A program made the position numbers and the translations under genes. Of a stretch of DNA of 64,000 bases, positions 24,816 to 33,163 are shown piece by piece (position 1 is the stretch's first letter; each line of letters starts with the position of its first letter). The DNA is from an uncultured Lentisphaeraceae bacterium. GTDB lineage: Bacteria; Verrucomicrobiota; Kiritimatiellia; RFP12; DVOR01. The DNA lies in NCBI GenBank assembly GCA_949289005.1, contig CASEMQ010000070.1, positions 180,341-244,340 of the forward strand. The letters are read 5' to 3'. Under the pieces are notes generated by a model. The model worked only from the letters and a program-made list of their open reading frames with translations, ran no database searches and had not been told where the DNA came from.

Positions 24816-25600
24816 AACGCTTGACGCTTCTCGCCCTCTTGGCCGCCGTGATGGCGGCAACGCCGGCAGCGCGCGCGGAAAACGCAACCGACGGGCTCAC
24901 CCCCGCACAACTGTTGATCCAGGCGCGTTCGATGTTCCCGCGCGAACGCATCGAGGTCGCCGGCACGTTGGTCACCGCCAAGGCACGTGGCCTCACGGAA
25001 ACCGAGCGCCCCTACACGCTGACGCTCGACTGGGCGAGGGGCGAGCCCACGGCGTTGTGTGCGCTTTACCGGGCCGAAGGCGACAAGGAGCCGCTGTTGC
25101 GGGCCGAGTTGCGCCGTGCGGGAGGCTCACCGACCTTGGCGTTGGTCGAGCCGGACGGCACCCGTACCGAGGGCGTGAACCTGAACACCCCTGTGGGCGA
25201 GAGTGACCTGACGTGGATGGATTTGGCCTTTGATTATCTCTGGTGGCCCAACGCGCGCCGGCTCGACGAGACAGAGCTGGAAGCCAAGCATATCTCCGCC
25301 CGCCAAAACAGCCGTGCCTGCGTTGTGCTGGAGGTGACACCGCCCACGCCCGTGCCGGGGCTCGCCGCCGTGCGTCTCTGGGTGGACAAAGGGTCGGGCA
25401 ACCTGTTGCAGACCGAGCAAGTGGACGCGGAGGGGCGCACCACGCGGCAGATGTATGTGCAGCGATTGGGTCGCGAACAGGGGCGTTGGGTGCCGCGCGA
25501 ATTTCGCGTGCGCCGTCTGGGCCTCGACCGCGTCACCAAGCTGACCGTGCGCACCATCCGCTCGGAAAGTTTCGCCACGGAGGGGAAGGACCATGACTGA
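24812..25600 (+). CDS. LolA-like outer-membrane lipoprotein-sorting protein
   Basis: A 262-residue periplasmic protein. Translation starts at GTG 24812, four bases inside mcsB, and a signal peptide follows (KRLTLLALLAAVMAATPAARA, cleavage after ARA). The remainder is predicted beta-rich, with the LolA/LppX-type features DLAFDYLWWPNARRLDE and VRLWVDKGSGNLLQTEQVDAEGR. Such proteins carry lipoproteins or other lipids across the periplasm. It lies near an LptF/G permease four genes later, in keeping with envelope biogenesis. The name is by fold similarity, so the cargo is unknown. Confidence 0.7.
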   Translation: MKRLTLLALLAAVMAATPAARAENATDGLTPAQLLIQARSMFPRERIEVAGTLVTAKARGLTETERPYTLTLDWARGEPTALCALYRAEGDKEPLLRAELRRAGGSPTLALVEPDGTRTEGVNLNTPVGESDLTWMDLAFDYLWWPNARRLDETELEAKHISARQNSRACVVLEVTPPTPVPGLAAVRLWVDKGSGNLLQTEQVDAEGRTTRQMYVQRLGREQGRWVPREFRVRRLGLDRVTKLTVRTIRSESFATEGKDHD

Positions 25601-26774
25601 GCGCGACGTGGGGCAACGCTTCCTGACCCTGACCGAGACACAGAACCGCATCATCGCCGCCTCGCTGACGGCGCTGTGTTGCGCGGTGCTGGCGGTGTGC
25701 GTGGTGGCGCTGCTCTGGCTGGCGTTGCGCGGGCTGGGCTACTTCCTGCACATTGTTGGGCCGGTAATCGTGGCATTCTTCCTGAGCCTGCTGACGCGCC
25801 CGTGGTACGCGCGGCTGTTGCGTTGGTTTCGGGGGCGCAATCTGCCGGCGATGGTTTGCTTCGCGCTGTCGTTCCTGGTACCGTTGGCACTCCTGTTTTG
25901 GTTCTTCGGGGCCTTTTTCTACGCGCAGGGCACCAACCTGGCACAGGCATTGCCGGGGCTGGCGGAGAAGACGCAGGCGCGATTGAGCGAGGCATTCCCG
26001 AACGCGCACGAACTGGTGCAGGGGCTGATGCCGGACTTGGCGCAGGTGCTGTCGGCGGATGGCTCCGTCTCCTTCGCGAAAATGTTGGAAACGATGGGCA
26101 ATATGGCGGGCACGGGGGTCCACATGGGCGGCGCGGTCTTCTCCGCGGGCGCCACGGCGATGCTCTGGTTGCTCACCTTCTTCTATTGGGCGGTCTTTGT
26201 AATGCAACGCCCGCTGACGGGGGAGCGTTTCGCCGCGTGGATGCCATTCTTGGGCGACCGCGGTCGGTTGGTCGTGGCGCGTCACTTCCGCAACTTCAGC
26301 GACATCGTGGTCTCCTACTTCCGCGGGCAGATCATCGATGTGACCCTGCAGGGTGTGCTTTATGGCGCCGGGTTCCAACTGTGCGGATTGCCCAACGGCT
26401 TCCTGATTGGCTTTGTGTTGGGGCTGATGAACCTGGTGCCTTATCTGGGCGCGACCTTGGGGCTGTGCGTGGCGTTGCCCGTGGCCTTCTTTCATGGGGG
26501 GCTGCTCTATACGGTGGGCATCTTCGCGGTCTATTGTTGCGTACAGACCTTCGATGGTTACATCATGCAACCCTACATCCAGGGCGACCGCATGAAACTA
26601 TCGGCGTGGCAGATTGTCTTCGCGTTGCTCTTCTGGACGCAATTGGGGGGCTTTCTCGGGCTGTTGCTGGCCATCCCGCTGACGGCCTTCGTCAAAGCCT
26701 CGTGGGGTGAATGGCGTGCCTCCTCCGAGCGTTTCGTGGGCGCAGGCACACCCTTGCCGGAGGCCAAGGCATGA
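25593..26774 (+). CDS. AI-2E/PerM-family permease
   Basis: A 393-residue integral membrane protein with about eight predicted helices. It has the family pattern: two early helices ending in GPVIVAFFLSLLTRPWY, a central extracytoplasmic domain (about residues 115-180), and the conserved C-terminal GFVLGLMNLVPYLGATLG followed by TFDGYIMQPYIQGDRMKLSAW. Family members export small molecules or act in ion exchange; the autoinducer-2 function of the founding member does not transfer automatically. It overlaps the LolA-like gene by eight bases and the next by four. Confidence 0.85.
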   Translation: MTERDVGQRFLTLTETQNRIIAASLTALCCAVLAVCVVALLWLALRGLGYFLHIVGPVIVAFFLSLLTRPWYARLLRWFRGRNLPAMVCFALSFLVPLALLFWFFGAFFYAQGTNLAQALPGLAEKTQARLSEAFPNAHELVQGLMPDLAQVLSADGSVSFAKMLETMGNMAGTGVHMGGAVFSAGATAMLWLLTFFYWAVFVMQRPLTGERFAAWMPFLGDRGRLVVARHFRNFSDIVVSYFRGQIIDVTLQGVLYGAGFQLCGLPNGFLIGFVLGLMNLVPYLGATLGLCVALPVAFFHGGLLYTVGIFAVYCCVQTFDGYIMQPYIQGDRMKLSAWQIVFALLFWTQLGGFLGLLLAIPLTAFVKASWGEWRASSERFVGAGTPLPEAKA

Positions 26775-27334
26775 GCGAGCTTTCCTTTGCGCGGATTGTG
26801 GTGGCGGCATTGGCCGCAGTGATGGCGGGGTTGGGCGTGTTTCTGTTCACGCCCGCGGCACCGGGTGGCGTGCGGATGTTGCCACGGGCCAAAATGCTCG
26901 GCTACGCGCTCTCGACAGCGTGCTGGGCGTGGGTGGCGGCGGAACTTTATCTGCATCCCATCGATTTCCTGGCGTTTCTGACGCCGACGCGAGTAATCGT
27001 GGGCGCGGCCGTCTGCCTGCCGCTCACATGGGTGTTGCTCAACAATCTGCTGTGCGCACGCGCCATCGGCGGACTGCTGATGCTGTGGCCCATGCCCGTG
27101 ATTTTGGCCGTGCGCGACCAAGTGACGCTCTGGCGGCTGGTGCCCGTCTCCATCGGTTATCTCAGCCTCACCTTCGGCATGTTCGTGGTTTTTTATCCTT
27201 GGATTTTTCGGGTGTGTTGCGACGCGTTGTCGGAGCGGCGCGGGTTGCGCCATGCCGTGGCAACGGCGTTCGTGGCGCTGGGCGTGCTGACCGCCATCGC
27301 GGCGATCGCGTTGGGGAAGGTGGTCGGGCAATGA
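26771..27334 (+). CDS. Small integral membrane protein of unknown function
   Basis: A 187-residue protein beginning at ATG 26771 (ATGA overlap with the permease). It has about five or six hydrophobic helices, for example IVVAALAAVMAGLGVFLF, VIVGAAVCLPLTWVLL and LSLTFGMFVVFYPWIF, and almost no loops. I recognise no family. It overlaps by four bases with the LptF/G permease gene, so it is probably co-translated and may serve the same envelope-lipid machinery. Confidence 0.65.
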   Translation: MSELSFARIVVAALAAVMAGLGVFLFTPAAPGGVRMLPRAKMLGYALSTACWAWVAAELYLHPIDFLAFLTPTRVIVGAAVCLPLTWVLLNNLLCARAIGGLLMLWPMPVILAVRDQVTLWRLVPVSIGYLSLTFGMFVVFYPWIFRVCCDALSERRGLRHAVATAFVALGVLTAIAAIALGKVVGQ

Positions 27335-28443
27335 GCATCCTCTTCCGTTACGTGTGGCGATCCTTCGCCGTCCCGGCATCCATCTGCCTGGTTGGGCTCT
27401 GCGCGCTGACGTTGCTCTTCATGAGTTTCGACCTCATCGGAGCATGCTTCGACCCCAAGGCCAACGTCACGTGGGGCGTGGCGCGGGACTTCATCCTGGG
27501 CACGCTCTCGATGTACCTCGAATGGTTGCTCCCGGCGGTCTTCCTGCTCTCCACGCTCTATGTGATGTGGCAATTCTGCCGGCACAGCGAGCTGATTGCC
27601 ATGCGTGCCGGCGGCATTGGTATGGGCACCATCACCGCGCCCATCATCCTCACCGCCGCGCTCGCCGCGCTTCTTTCCTTCGCCAACACCGAGCTGTTCA
27701 AACCCATCGCCGCGGCTCGCGCGATGGCCATCAAGGATTCCGACTTCCGCAAGACCGGTCGCGAGCCGCTCGTTGGCGTGGGCTTCGCCGCGCCGGGCGG
27801 CGACCGTACCTGGGTCATCGGCGAGCTGAACCCCATCGACCCCAAGACACTCAAAGACGTGCGCGTGACCTTCAACCGTCCTGACGGCTCCAAGGCCGTC
27901 ACCTACACGGCTCCCCGCGCACAGTGGATGGATGGCGCATGGTGGTTGCTCGATGGGGTGCGCTGCACCTACTACGACGAGCTGGACACCGTCGTCGCGC
28001 CCCCGGAAGGGCTTCCCGAAACCCTCCCTGTCAAACCGCTCTACGCAGCTCGCGAGACGCCTCGCCAAATTCTCGTGCAGAACACCGATGCCGCCCTCTC
28101 CTCCGCCGCCGACCGCAAAGTCAGCCGCGAACTCCAGAATCAAGTGGGGCTCACCACGCGACAGAAGCACGAGGATTCCTACATCACCTACAACCATTAC
28201 GCCGCCCCCTTCTCCATCCTCTTGGTCACCCTCTTTGCCATCCCCGCCGGCATCGCCTCCGGCCGCCAGTCGGTCTTCCGGGGCATTCTGCTGGCATTGG
28301 GGCTCTTCTTGGCGTACTACGCGTTGACGGCGCTCTCGATGGTGCTTGCCAACAACGACATCATCAAGCCCGCCTTGGCCGTGGCGTTGCCCGCCATCGT
28401 CTTCGGTACGGCGGCCATCGTGCTCTTCCGAAAACTTCCCTGA
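27331..28443 (+). CDS. LptF/LptG (YjgP/YjgQ) family permease
   Basis: A 370-residue inner-membrane protein with the LptF/G layout. Three N-terminal helices (ILFRYVWRSFAVPASICLVG, then the loop with DLIGACF) are followed by a periplasmic beta-jellyroll domain of about 130 residues and three C-terminal helices beginning NHYAAPFSILLVTLFAIPAG. The family extracts lipopolysaccharide from the inner membrane with the LptB ATPase. Only one of the usual F/G pair is here. It overlaps by four bases with the preceding membrane gene. Whether it is F or G cannot be fixed from sequence alone. Confidence 0.85.
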   Translation: MSILFRYVWRSFAVPASICLVGLCALTLLFMSFDLIGACFDPKANVTWGVARDFILGTLSMYLEWLLPAVFLLSTLYVMWQFCRHSELIAMRAGGIGMGTITAPIILTAALAALLSFANTELFKPIAAARAMAIKDSDFRKTGREPLVGVGFAAPGGDRTWVIGELNPIDPKTLKDVRVTFNRPDGSKAVTYTAPRAQWMDGAWWLLDGVRCTYYDELDTVVAPPEGLPETLPVKPLYAARETPRQILVQNTDAALSSAADRKVSRELQNQVGLTTRQKHEDSYITYNHYAAPFSILLVTLFAIPAGIASGRQSVFRGILLALGLFLAYYALTALSMVLANNDIIKPALAVALPAIVFGTAAIVLFRKLP

Positions 28444-28458
28444 CGCAAGGCCCGCACC

Positions 28459-29172
28459 ATGCCCGACACACGTGCCACCATGAAAGGAATCCCCGGGGAC
28501 GCCGCGCGCCAACGCGGTCTGCGCCGGGTGTTGGTGCCGCTCACCGCGCTGGCGCTCCTCTTCGGATTGGGCTTGGGCGCGGCGCTCGGCGCGGCGTTGG
28601 CGATGCCATGGTGGGTGGGCGTGTTGGCCGCGTTGGCGGCACTCGCCGGCTTGGCGCTCTTTCGCCGACGCCAACCCTCGCTCGTCTACGGCTTCTTCAA
28701 AGGGGCGCGCGGCGAGGAAATCGTGGCGGGCGAGTTGGCGCACCTGCCCGCCTCTTGGACAATTCTCAACGGCCTCATCCTGCCGGACGGGCGCGACGTG
28801 GACCACGTCGCCATCGGCCCGCAAGGCGTCTTTGTCATCGAGACCAAACACTGGAGCGGCGAAGTGAGCGTGGAGGATGGGCGTATCCTGGCCAACGGTC
28901 GCCCCATCGCGCGTTCGCCCATCGTGCAGGTACGTCATGCCATGGCCGCCATCGGCGCCATCGCCGCGCTCCCGCCCGGCGCGCTCCACGGCGTGCTCTG
29001 CTTCGCGGGACGCCAATTCGCCGATGGCGCCGTCCACGTCGACGAGGTCTTGATTTGCTCCCATCTCGGTTTGTCCGCCGCATTGACGCTTGGCCCCGCG
29101 GTGCTTGACGCCACGGATTTGGCACGTTGCGTCGCGCGGCTCGGTTCGCTTGCCCTCACGGAAGGATTTTAG
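28459..29172 (+). CDS. Membrane-anchored NERD-domain protein
   Basis: A 237-residue protein with two adjacent N-terminal membrane helices (about residues 25-65) and a C-terminal nuclease-related domain. NERD features: GARGEEIVAGELAHLP, the acidic strand DVDHVAIGPQGVFVIETKHWSG (Asp and the Glu-x-Lys pair of a PD-(D/E)xK-like core) and VQVRHAMAAIG. NERD domains are proposed nucleases associated with DNA processing, but activity is unproven for most members. It sits between the LptF/G-type gene and the Prc protease, five bases before the latter. Confidence 0.8.
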   Translation: MPDTRATMKGIPGDAARQRGLRRVLVPLTALALLFGLGLGAALGAALAMPWWVGVLAALAALAGLALFRRRQPSLVYGFFKGARGEEIVAGELAHLPASWTILNGLILPDGRDVDHVAIGPQGVFVIETKHWSGEVSVEDGRILANGRPIARSPIVQVRHAMAAIGAIAALPPGALHGVLCFAGRQFADGAVHVDEVLICSHLGLSAALTLGPAVLDATDLARCVARLGSLALTEGF

Positions 29173-29177
29173 ACATC

Positions 29178-31331
29178 ATGAAACGCCTTTTCCTCGCGCT
29201 ATCCCTCTTGGCTGCCACCGTCGTCACTGCCAAGATTACCCCCGTCGCCCCCGAGCCCGTCTACCCCGAGATTGCCCGCCGCGTGGTGCGCCAACTCTCC
29301 GCGAACCACCTCTCCGGCGAACGATTCGACGACCGTCTCTCGGCCATCGCGTGGACCAACCTGGTGGACGCATTGGACTTCGACCGTACCCTGCTTACGC
29401 AGGAGGACCTCAAGCGACTGGAACCCCTGCGCACGCAAATCGATGACCTCTTGGCCCGGGGCGACCTCGCCTTCGGCTACGACCTCATGCAACTCACGCG
29501 CGAACGCTTGGAGCAACGGTGCGACTATGTGGAAGCCCTCCTCAAGGAGCCCAATCCCTTCGACTTCACCACCGATGAAACCTTCGTCTGGAAGCGCCGC
29601 AAGGCCGAGCGCCCCGCCAACGCCGAGGAACAACGCGCACTCTGGCGCGCCGCCCTCAAAAACGAATACCTCGCCTTGATCCTGACCAAGGAACTCGACG
29701 CCGAGGAGGCCGCCCAGAACAAAGACAAAGGCAACGACACAGACGCCGGGGAGGAAGACGAAGACTACGAGGAGGAAGACCTCGACAAGCCCGTTCCCGA
29801 GATCATCGCCAAGCGCTACCGTAACCTGCGCGACGCCTTCTCGGAGATGGATTCCGAGACCGTGCTCCAACGCATCCTCTCGGCCGTGGCCAACGCCTAC
29901 GATCCACACACCGACTACATGTCCCCGATGAACTTCGAGGACTTCAACATGGGGATGAACCTCACGCTCTGCGGCATCGGCGCCACCCTGCGCTACGACG
30001 ATGGCGCCGTCCGCGTCATGGAGCTCATGCCCGGCGCTCCCGCCGCCAGCGACACCCGCGACACCCGCCTGCGTGAGGGCGACCTCATCATCGGCGTCGG
30101 CCAGGAGGATGGCCCCATCGAGGACATCCGCCACAAGCCGCTCACGCGAACCATCCGCAAAATCCGCGGCCCCAAGGGTACCAAAGTGGTGCTCCGTGTC
30201 ATCCCCGTCTCCGACAAAACCGGCACGCGAACCAAACTCGTCGACCTCGTGCGCGACGAGATCAAGCTGGAGGAGCAAGCCGTCACCGGGCGCGTCGAGC
30301 GCCTCTCCCTGCCCGCCGGCGAGACACGCAACCTCGGCTACGTCCGCATCCCCGCCTTTTACGCAGGCGCCGTGGGCGGCGAGCTCTCCGAGGATGCCCG
30401 CTCGATGACGCGCGACCTCCTGCGCTACATCCAAGACTTCAACCAAGAACACGTCGATGGCTTGGTAATTGACCTGCGCAACAACGGCGGCGGCTCGCTC
30501 ATGGAGGCACTCGCCATGACCGGCCTCTTCGTCACCGGGCCCGCCGTGCAGGTGCGCGACGCCCGCCGCGTGCAAGTGCTCCCCAGCCGCGCGGCAGTGG
30601 CCTTCCGCAAGCCCCTCCTCGTCCTCATCAACCGCAACTCCGCTTCCGCCTCCGAAATCGTCGCCTCCGCCCTCCAGGATTACGGCCGCGCCATCGTGGT
30701 GGGCGACTCCAAGAGCCACGGCAAAGGCACCGTCCAAACCGTCATGGGCCTGGGCGACAACACGATCTATGGCGCCGACCGCATCACCTCCGCCTGTTTC
30801 TACCGCATCAACGGCGGCACCACCCAGCTCCGCGGCGTCATCCCCGACATCGTCCTCCCCTCCATCTACGACGCCCTCGAACTCGGCGAGGATCAGCTCC
30901 CCGGTGCCCTCCCCTACTCCGAGGTCGCCCCCGCCTACTACGCCAAAACCGCCGACGTGGCACCCTTCCTCCCACGCCTCAAGGCCGCCTCGGACAAACG
31001 CCTCGCCGCCGACAGGCAATACCAAGCCGCCCAACGACTCATCGCCCACGTCCGCAAGGCCAACGCCGAACAGTCCGTCCCCCTCAACATCGACAAGCGC
31101 CGTGCCCGCATGCGTGCCGAGCGCACCATGCAAAAACTTCAGGACGAGGCTCTTCGCGGCGGCTCCGCCAAAGCCCGCAAGGATGGCCCCACCACCGAAA
31201 ACGACCCCGTCCTCCGCGAGTCCTTCCGCATCCTCTCCGACTACATCGATCTCCGCGGCGGCCCCGACGAACCCGTCAATACCGATGGCGACCTCGGCAT
31301 GCGCCTCTTCCGCATCTTCGGCGCGCAATGA
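29178..31331 (+). CDS. prc: Carboxy-terminal processing protease (Prc/Tsp)
   Basis: A 717-residue periplasmic S41 protease. ATG 29178 gives a signal peptide (KRLFLALSLLAATVVTAK). The N-terminal helical domain (about 20-230) contains a strongly acidic insert (DAGEEDEDYEEEDLD) near residue 193. A PDZ domain follows (GIGATLRYDDGAVRVMEL), then the S41 catalytic core with GLVIDLRNNGGG, Ser in NRNSASASEI and Lys in SHGKGTVQT. The long C-terminal extension is typical of Prc. It trims C-termini of exported proteins and controls peptidoglycan hydrolases. The dxs start overlaps its stop. Confidence 0.9.
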   Translation: MKRLFLALSLLAATVVTAKITPVAPEPVYPEIARRVVRQLSANHLSGERFDDRLSAIAWTNLVDALDFDRTLLTQEDLKRLEPLRTQIDDLLARGDLAFGYDLMQLTRERLEQRCDYVEALLKEPNPFDFTTDETFVWKRRKAERPANAEEQRALWRAALKNEYLALILTKELDAEEAAQNKDKGNDTDAGEEDEDYEEEDLDKPVPEIIAKRYRNLRDAFSEMDSETVLQRILSAVANAYDPHTDYMSPMNFEDFNMGMNLTLCGIGATLRYDDGAVRVMELMPGAPAASDTRDTRLREGDLIIGVGQEDGPIEDIRHKPLTRTIRKIRGPKGTKVVLRVIPVSDKTGTRTKLVDLVRDEIKLEEQAVTGRVERLSLPAGETRNLGYVRIPAFYAGAVGGELSEDARSMTRDLLRYIQDFNQEHVDGLVIDLRNNGGGSLMEALAMTGLFVTGPAVQVRDARRVQVLPSRAAVAFRKPLLVLINRNSASASEIVASALQDYGRAIVVGDSKSHGKGTVQTVMGLGDNTIYGADRITSACFYRINGGTTQLRGVIPDIVLPSIYDALELGEDQLPGALPYSEVAPAYYAKTADVAPFLPRLKAASDKRLAADRQYQAAQRLIAHVRKANAEQSVPLNIDKRRARMRAERTMQKLQDEALRGGSAKARKDGPTTENDPVLRESFRILSDYIDLRGGPDEPVNTDGDLGMRLFRIFGAQ

Positions 31332-33163
31332 CCCCCGCACCGGCCAACAGCGTTGAGACACCGTTGCTGGACGCCATCCACGCGCCCGCCGATGTCCGTG
31401 CCCTCCCCGTCGAGGCTCTCCCCCGACTCGCCGCCGAAATCCGAACCCGCATGGTCGCCACCGTCTCCAAAACCGGCGGCCACATCGCGCCCAGCCTCGG
31501 CGTCATCGAGCTCACCCTCGCACTATGCCGCGTCTTCGACTTCCCCGCCGACAAGGTCGTCTGGGACGTCGGCCACCAAGCCTACGCCTGGAAGATGCTC
31601 ACCGGCCGCAATGCCCGCATGGAGACCCTTCGCCGCTTCGGCGGGCTCCGCGGCTTCCCCTTTCCCGGGGAATCGCCCTACGACGCGACCGTGGGCGGCC
31701 ACGCCGGCGTCGCCCTCGCCACCGCCCTCGGCCTGGCCGCGGCCCGCGACGCGCGCGGCGGCGCCGGGCACATCATCGCCGTGGTGGGCGACGCCTCCCT
31801 CACCAACGGCATCTCCCTGGAAGCCCTCAACGCCGTCCGCCACACTACCGAACGCCTCATCCTCGTCATCAACGACAATGGCATGAGCATCTCGCGCAAC
31901 GTCGGCGCACTCGCCCGCCTCTTTGCCCGCCGCCTCACCGGCCTGCGCTACAACCGCATCCGCGCCGCCGCCGAGGCCGCCGGCCACCGCCTGCGCCTTT
32001 TCCGCCTCAAATACGCCTACCGCAACATCAAGACCGCGCTCAAAGGCCTTCTTCTCCGCCAACGCGCCGCCATCTTCGAGGACCTCGGCCTCCGCTACAT
32101 CGGCCCCATCGACGGCCACGACATCCCGGCCCTCTGCGACGCCCTCCGCGCCGCCGCCGAAGGCCACGTCCCCGTCGCCCTCCACATCGCAACCGTCAAA
32201 GGTAAAGGCTACCCGCCCGCCGAGCGCAACCCCGCCAAATGGCACGGTGTCGGCCCCTGGGCCACCGAGCCGGCCGCCGCGTCGCCCCGCCGCCCCACTT
32301 GGTCAGAGACCTTCGGCGCGCACCTGCTCGCCCGCGCCCGGGACGACGCCCGCCTCTGCGCCATCACCGCCGCCATGCGCGCCGGCACCGGCCTGCTCCC
32401 CTTCTTCCGCGAATGTCCCGCCCGCGCCTACGACGTCGGCATCTGCGAGGGCTACGCGCTCGCCTTCGCCGCCGGCCTCGCCGCCGGTGGCCGCCGCCCC
32501 GTCGTCGCCCTTTACTCCACCTTCGCCCAACGCGCCGCCGACAACCTGATGCACGATGTCTGCCTCCCCAACCTCCCCGTCGTCCTCTGCCTCGACCGCG
32601 CCGGTGTGGTCGGCCCCGACGGCCCCACCCACCACGGCCTCTACGACATCGCCATGTTCCGCGCGCTGCCCAACCTCGAGATCCACGCCCCCTGCGACCG
32701 CGCGACCCTCACGGCCGCGCTTGACGCCGCTCTCCTGCGCGACGGCCCCACCGTCCTCCGCTACCCCCGCGGTACCATCCCTCAAGGCCCCGCCCCCCGC
32801 CTCGCAGGCCCCTCGCCCGATTGCCCCATCGTCCTCGCCCTCGGCCCCACCGCCTTCTGGGCCGAGCCCGTCGCGCGCGCTCTCGGCCTGGCCCTCGAGC
32901 CCGTCACTGCCGTCAAGCCCCTCCCACCACTCGTCCGCGCCCTCTCGGGCCGCCCCGTCATCACCATTGAGGATGCCGCCGCCGAGGGCGGCTTCGGCGC
33001 CGCCGTCGCCGAGATTCACCGCGGCCCCCTCCTCATTCTCGGCTGGCCCGACCGCTTTGTCCCCCAAGGCACCGATGCCGAGCTCCGCGCCGCCTGCGGC
33101 CTCGACACCCCCGGCCTCCACCGCCGCATCGCCGCCTTCCTCGGCGGCCTCCAACATGGCTGA
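31328..33163 (+). CDS. dxs: 1-Deoxy-D-xylulose-5-phosphate synthase
   Basis: A 611-residue thiamine-diphosphate enzyme of normal length, with the start overlapping prc (ATGA). It shows the N-terminal GGHIAPSLGVIELTLAL, WDVGHQAYAWKMLTGR, the ThDP/Mg segment VVGDASLTNGISLEALN, and the transketolase-type central domain (ICEGYALAFAAGLA, LCLDRAGVVGPDGPTHHG). It condenses pyruvate and glyceraldehyde-3-phosphate, the first step of the methylerythritol-phosphate isoprenoid route. The final ten bases overlap the mutL start. Confidence 0.93.
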   Translation: MTPAPANSVETPLLDAIHAPADVRALPVEALPRLAAEIRTRMVATVSKTGGHIAPSLGVIELTLALCRVFDFPADKVVWDVGHQAYAWKMLTGRNARMETLRRFGGLRGFPFPGESPYDATVGGHAGVALATALGLAAARDARGGAGHIIAVVGDASLTNGISLEALNAVRHTTERLILVINDNGMSISRNVGALARLFARRLTGLRYNRIRAAAEAAGHRLRLFRLKYAYRNIKTALKGLLLRQRAAIFEDLGLRYIGPIDGHDIPALCDALRAAAEGHVPVALHIATVKGKGYPPAERNPAKWHGVGPWATEPAAASPRRPTWSETFGAHLLARARDDARLCAITAAMRAGTGLLPFFRECPARAYDVGICEGYALAFAAGLAAGGRRPVVALYSTFAQRAADNLMHDVCLPNLPVVLCLDRAGVVGPDGPTHHGLYDIAMFRALPNLEIHAPCDRATLTAALDAALLRDGPTVLRYPRGTIPQGPAPRLAGPSPDCPIVLALGPTAFWAEPVARALGLALEPVTAVKPLPPLVRALSGRPVITIEDAAAEGGFGAAVAEIHRGPLLILGWPDRFVPQGTDAELRAACGLDTPGLHRRIAAFLGGLQHG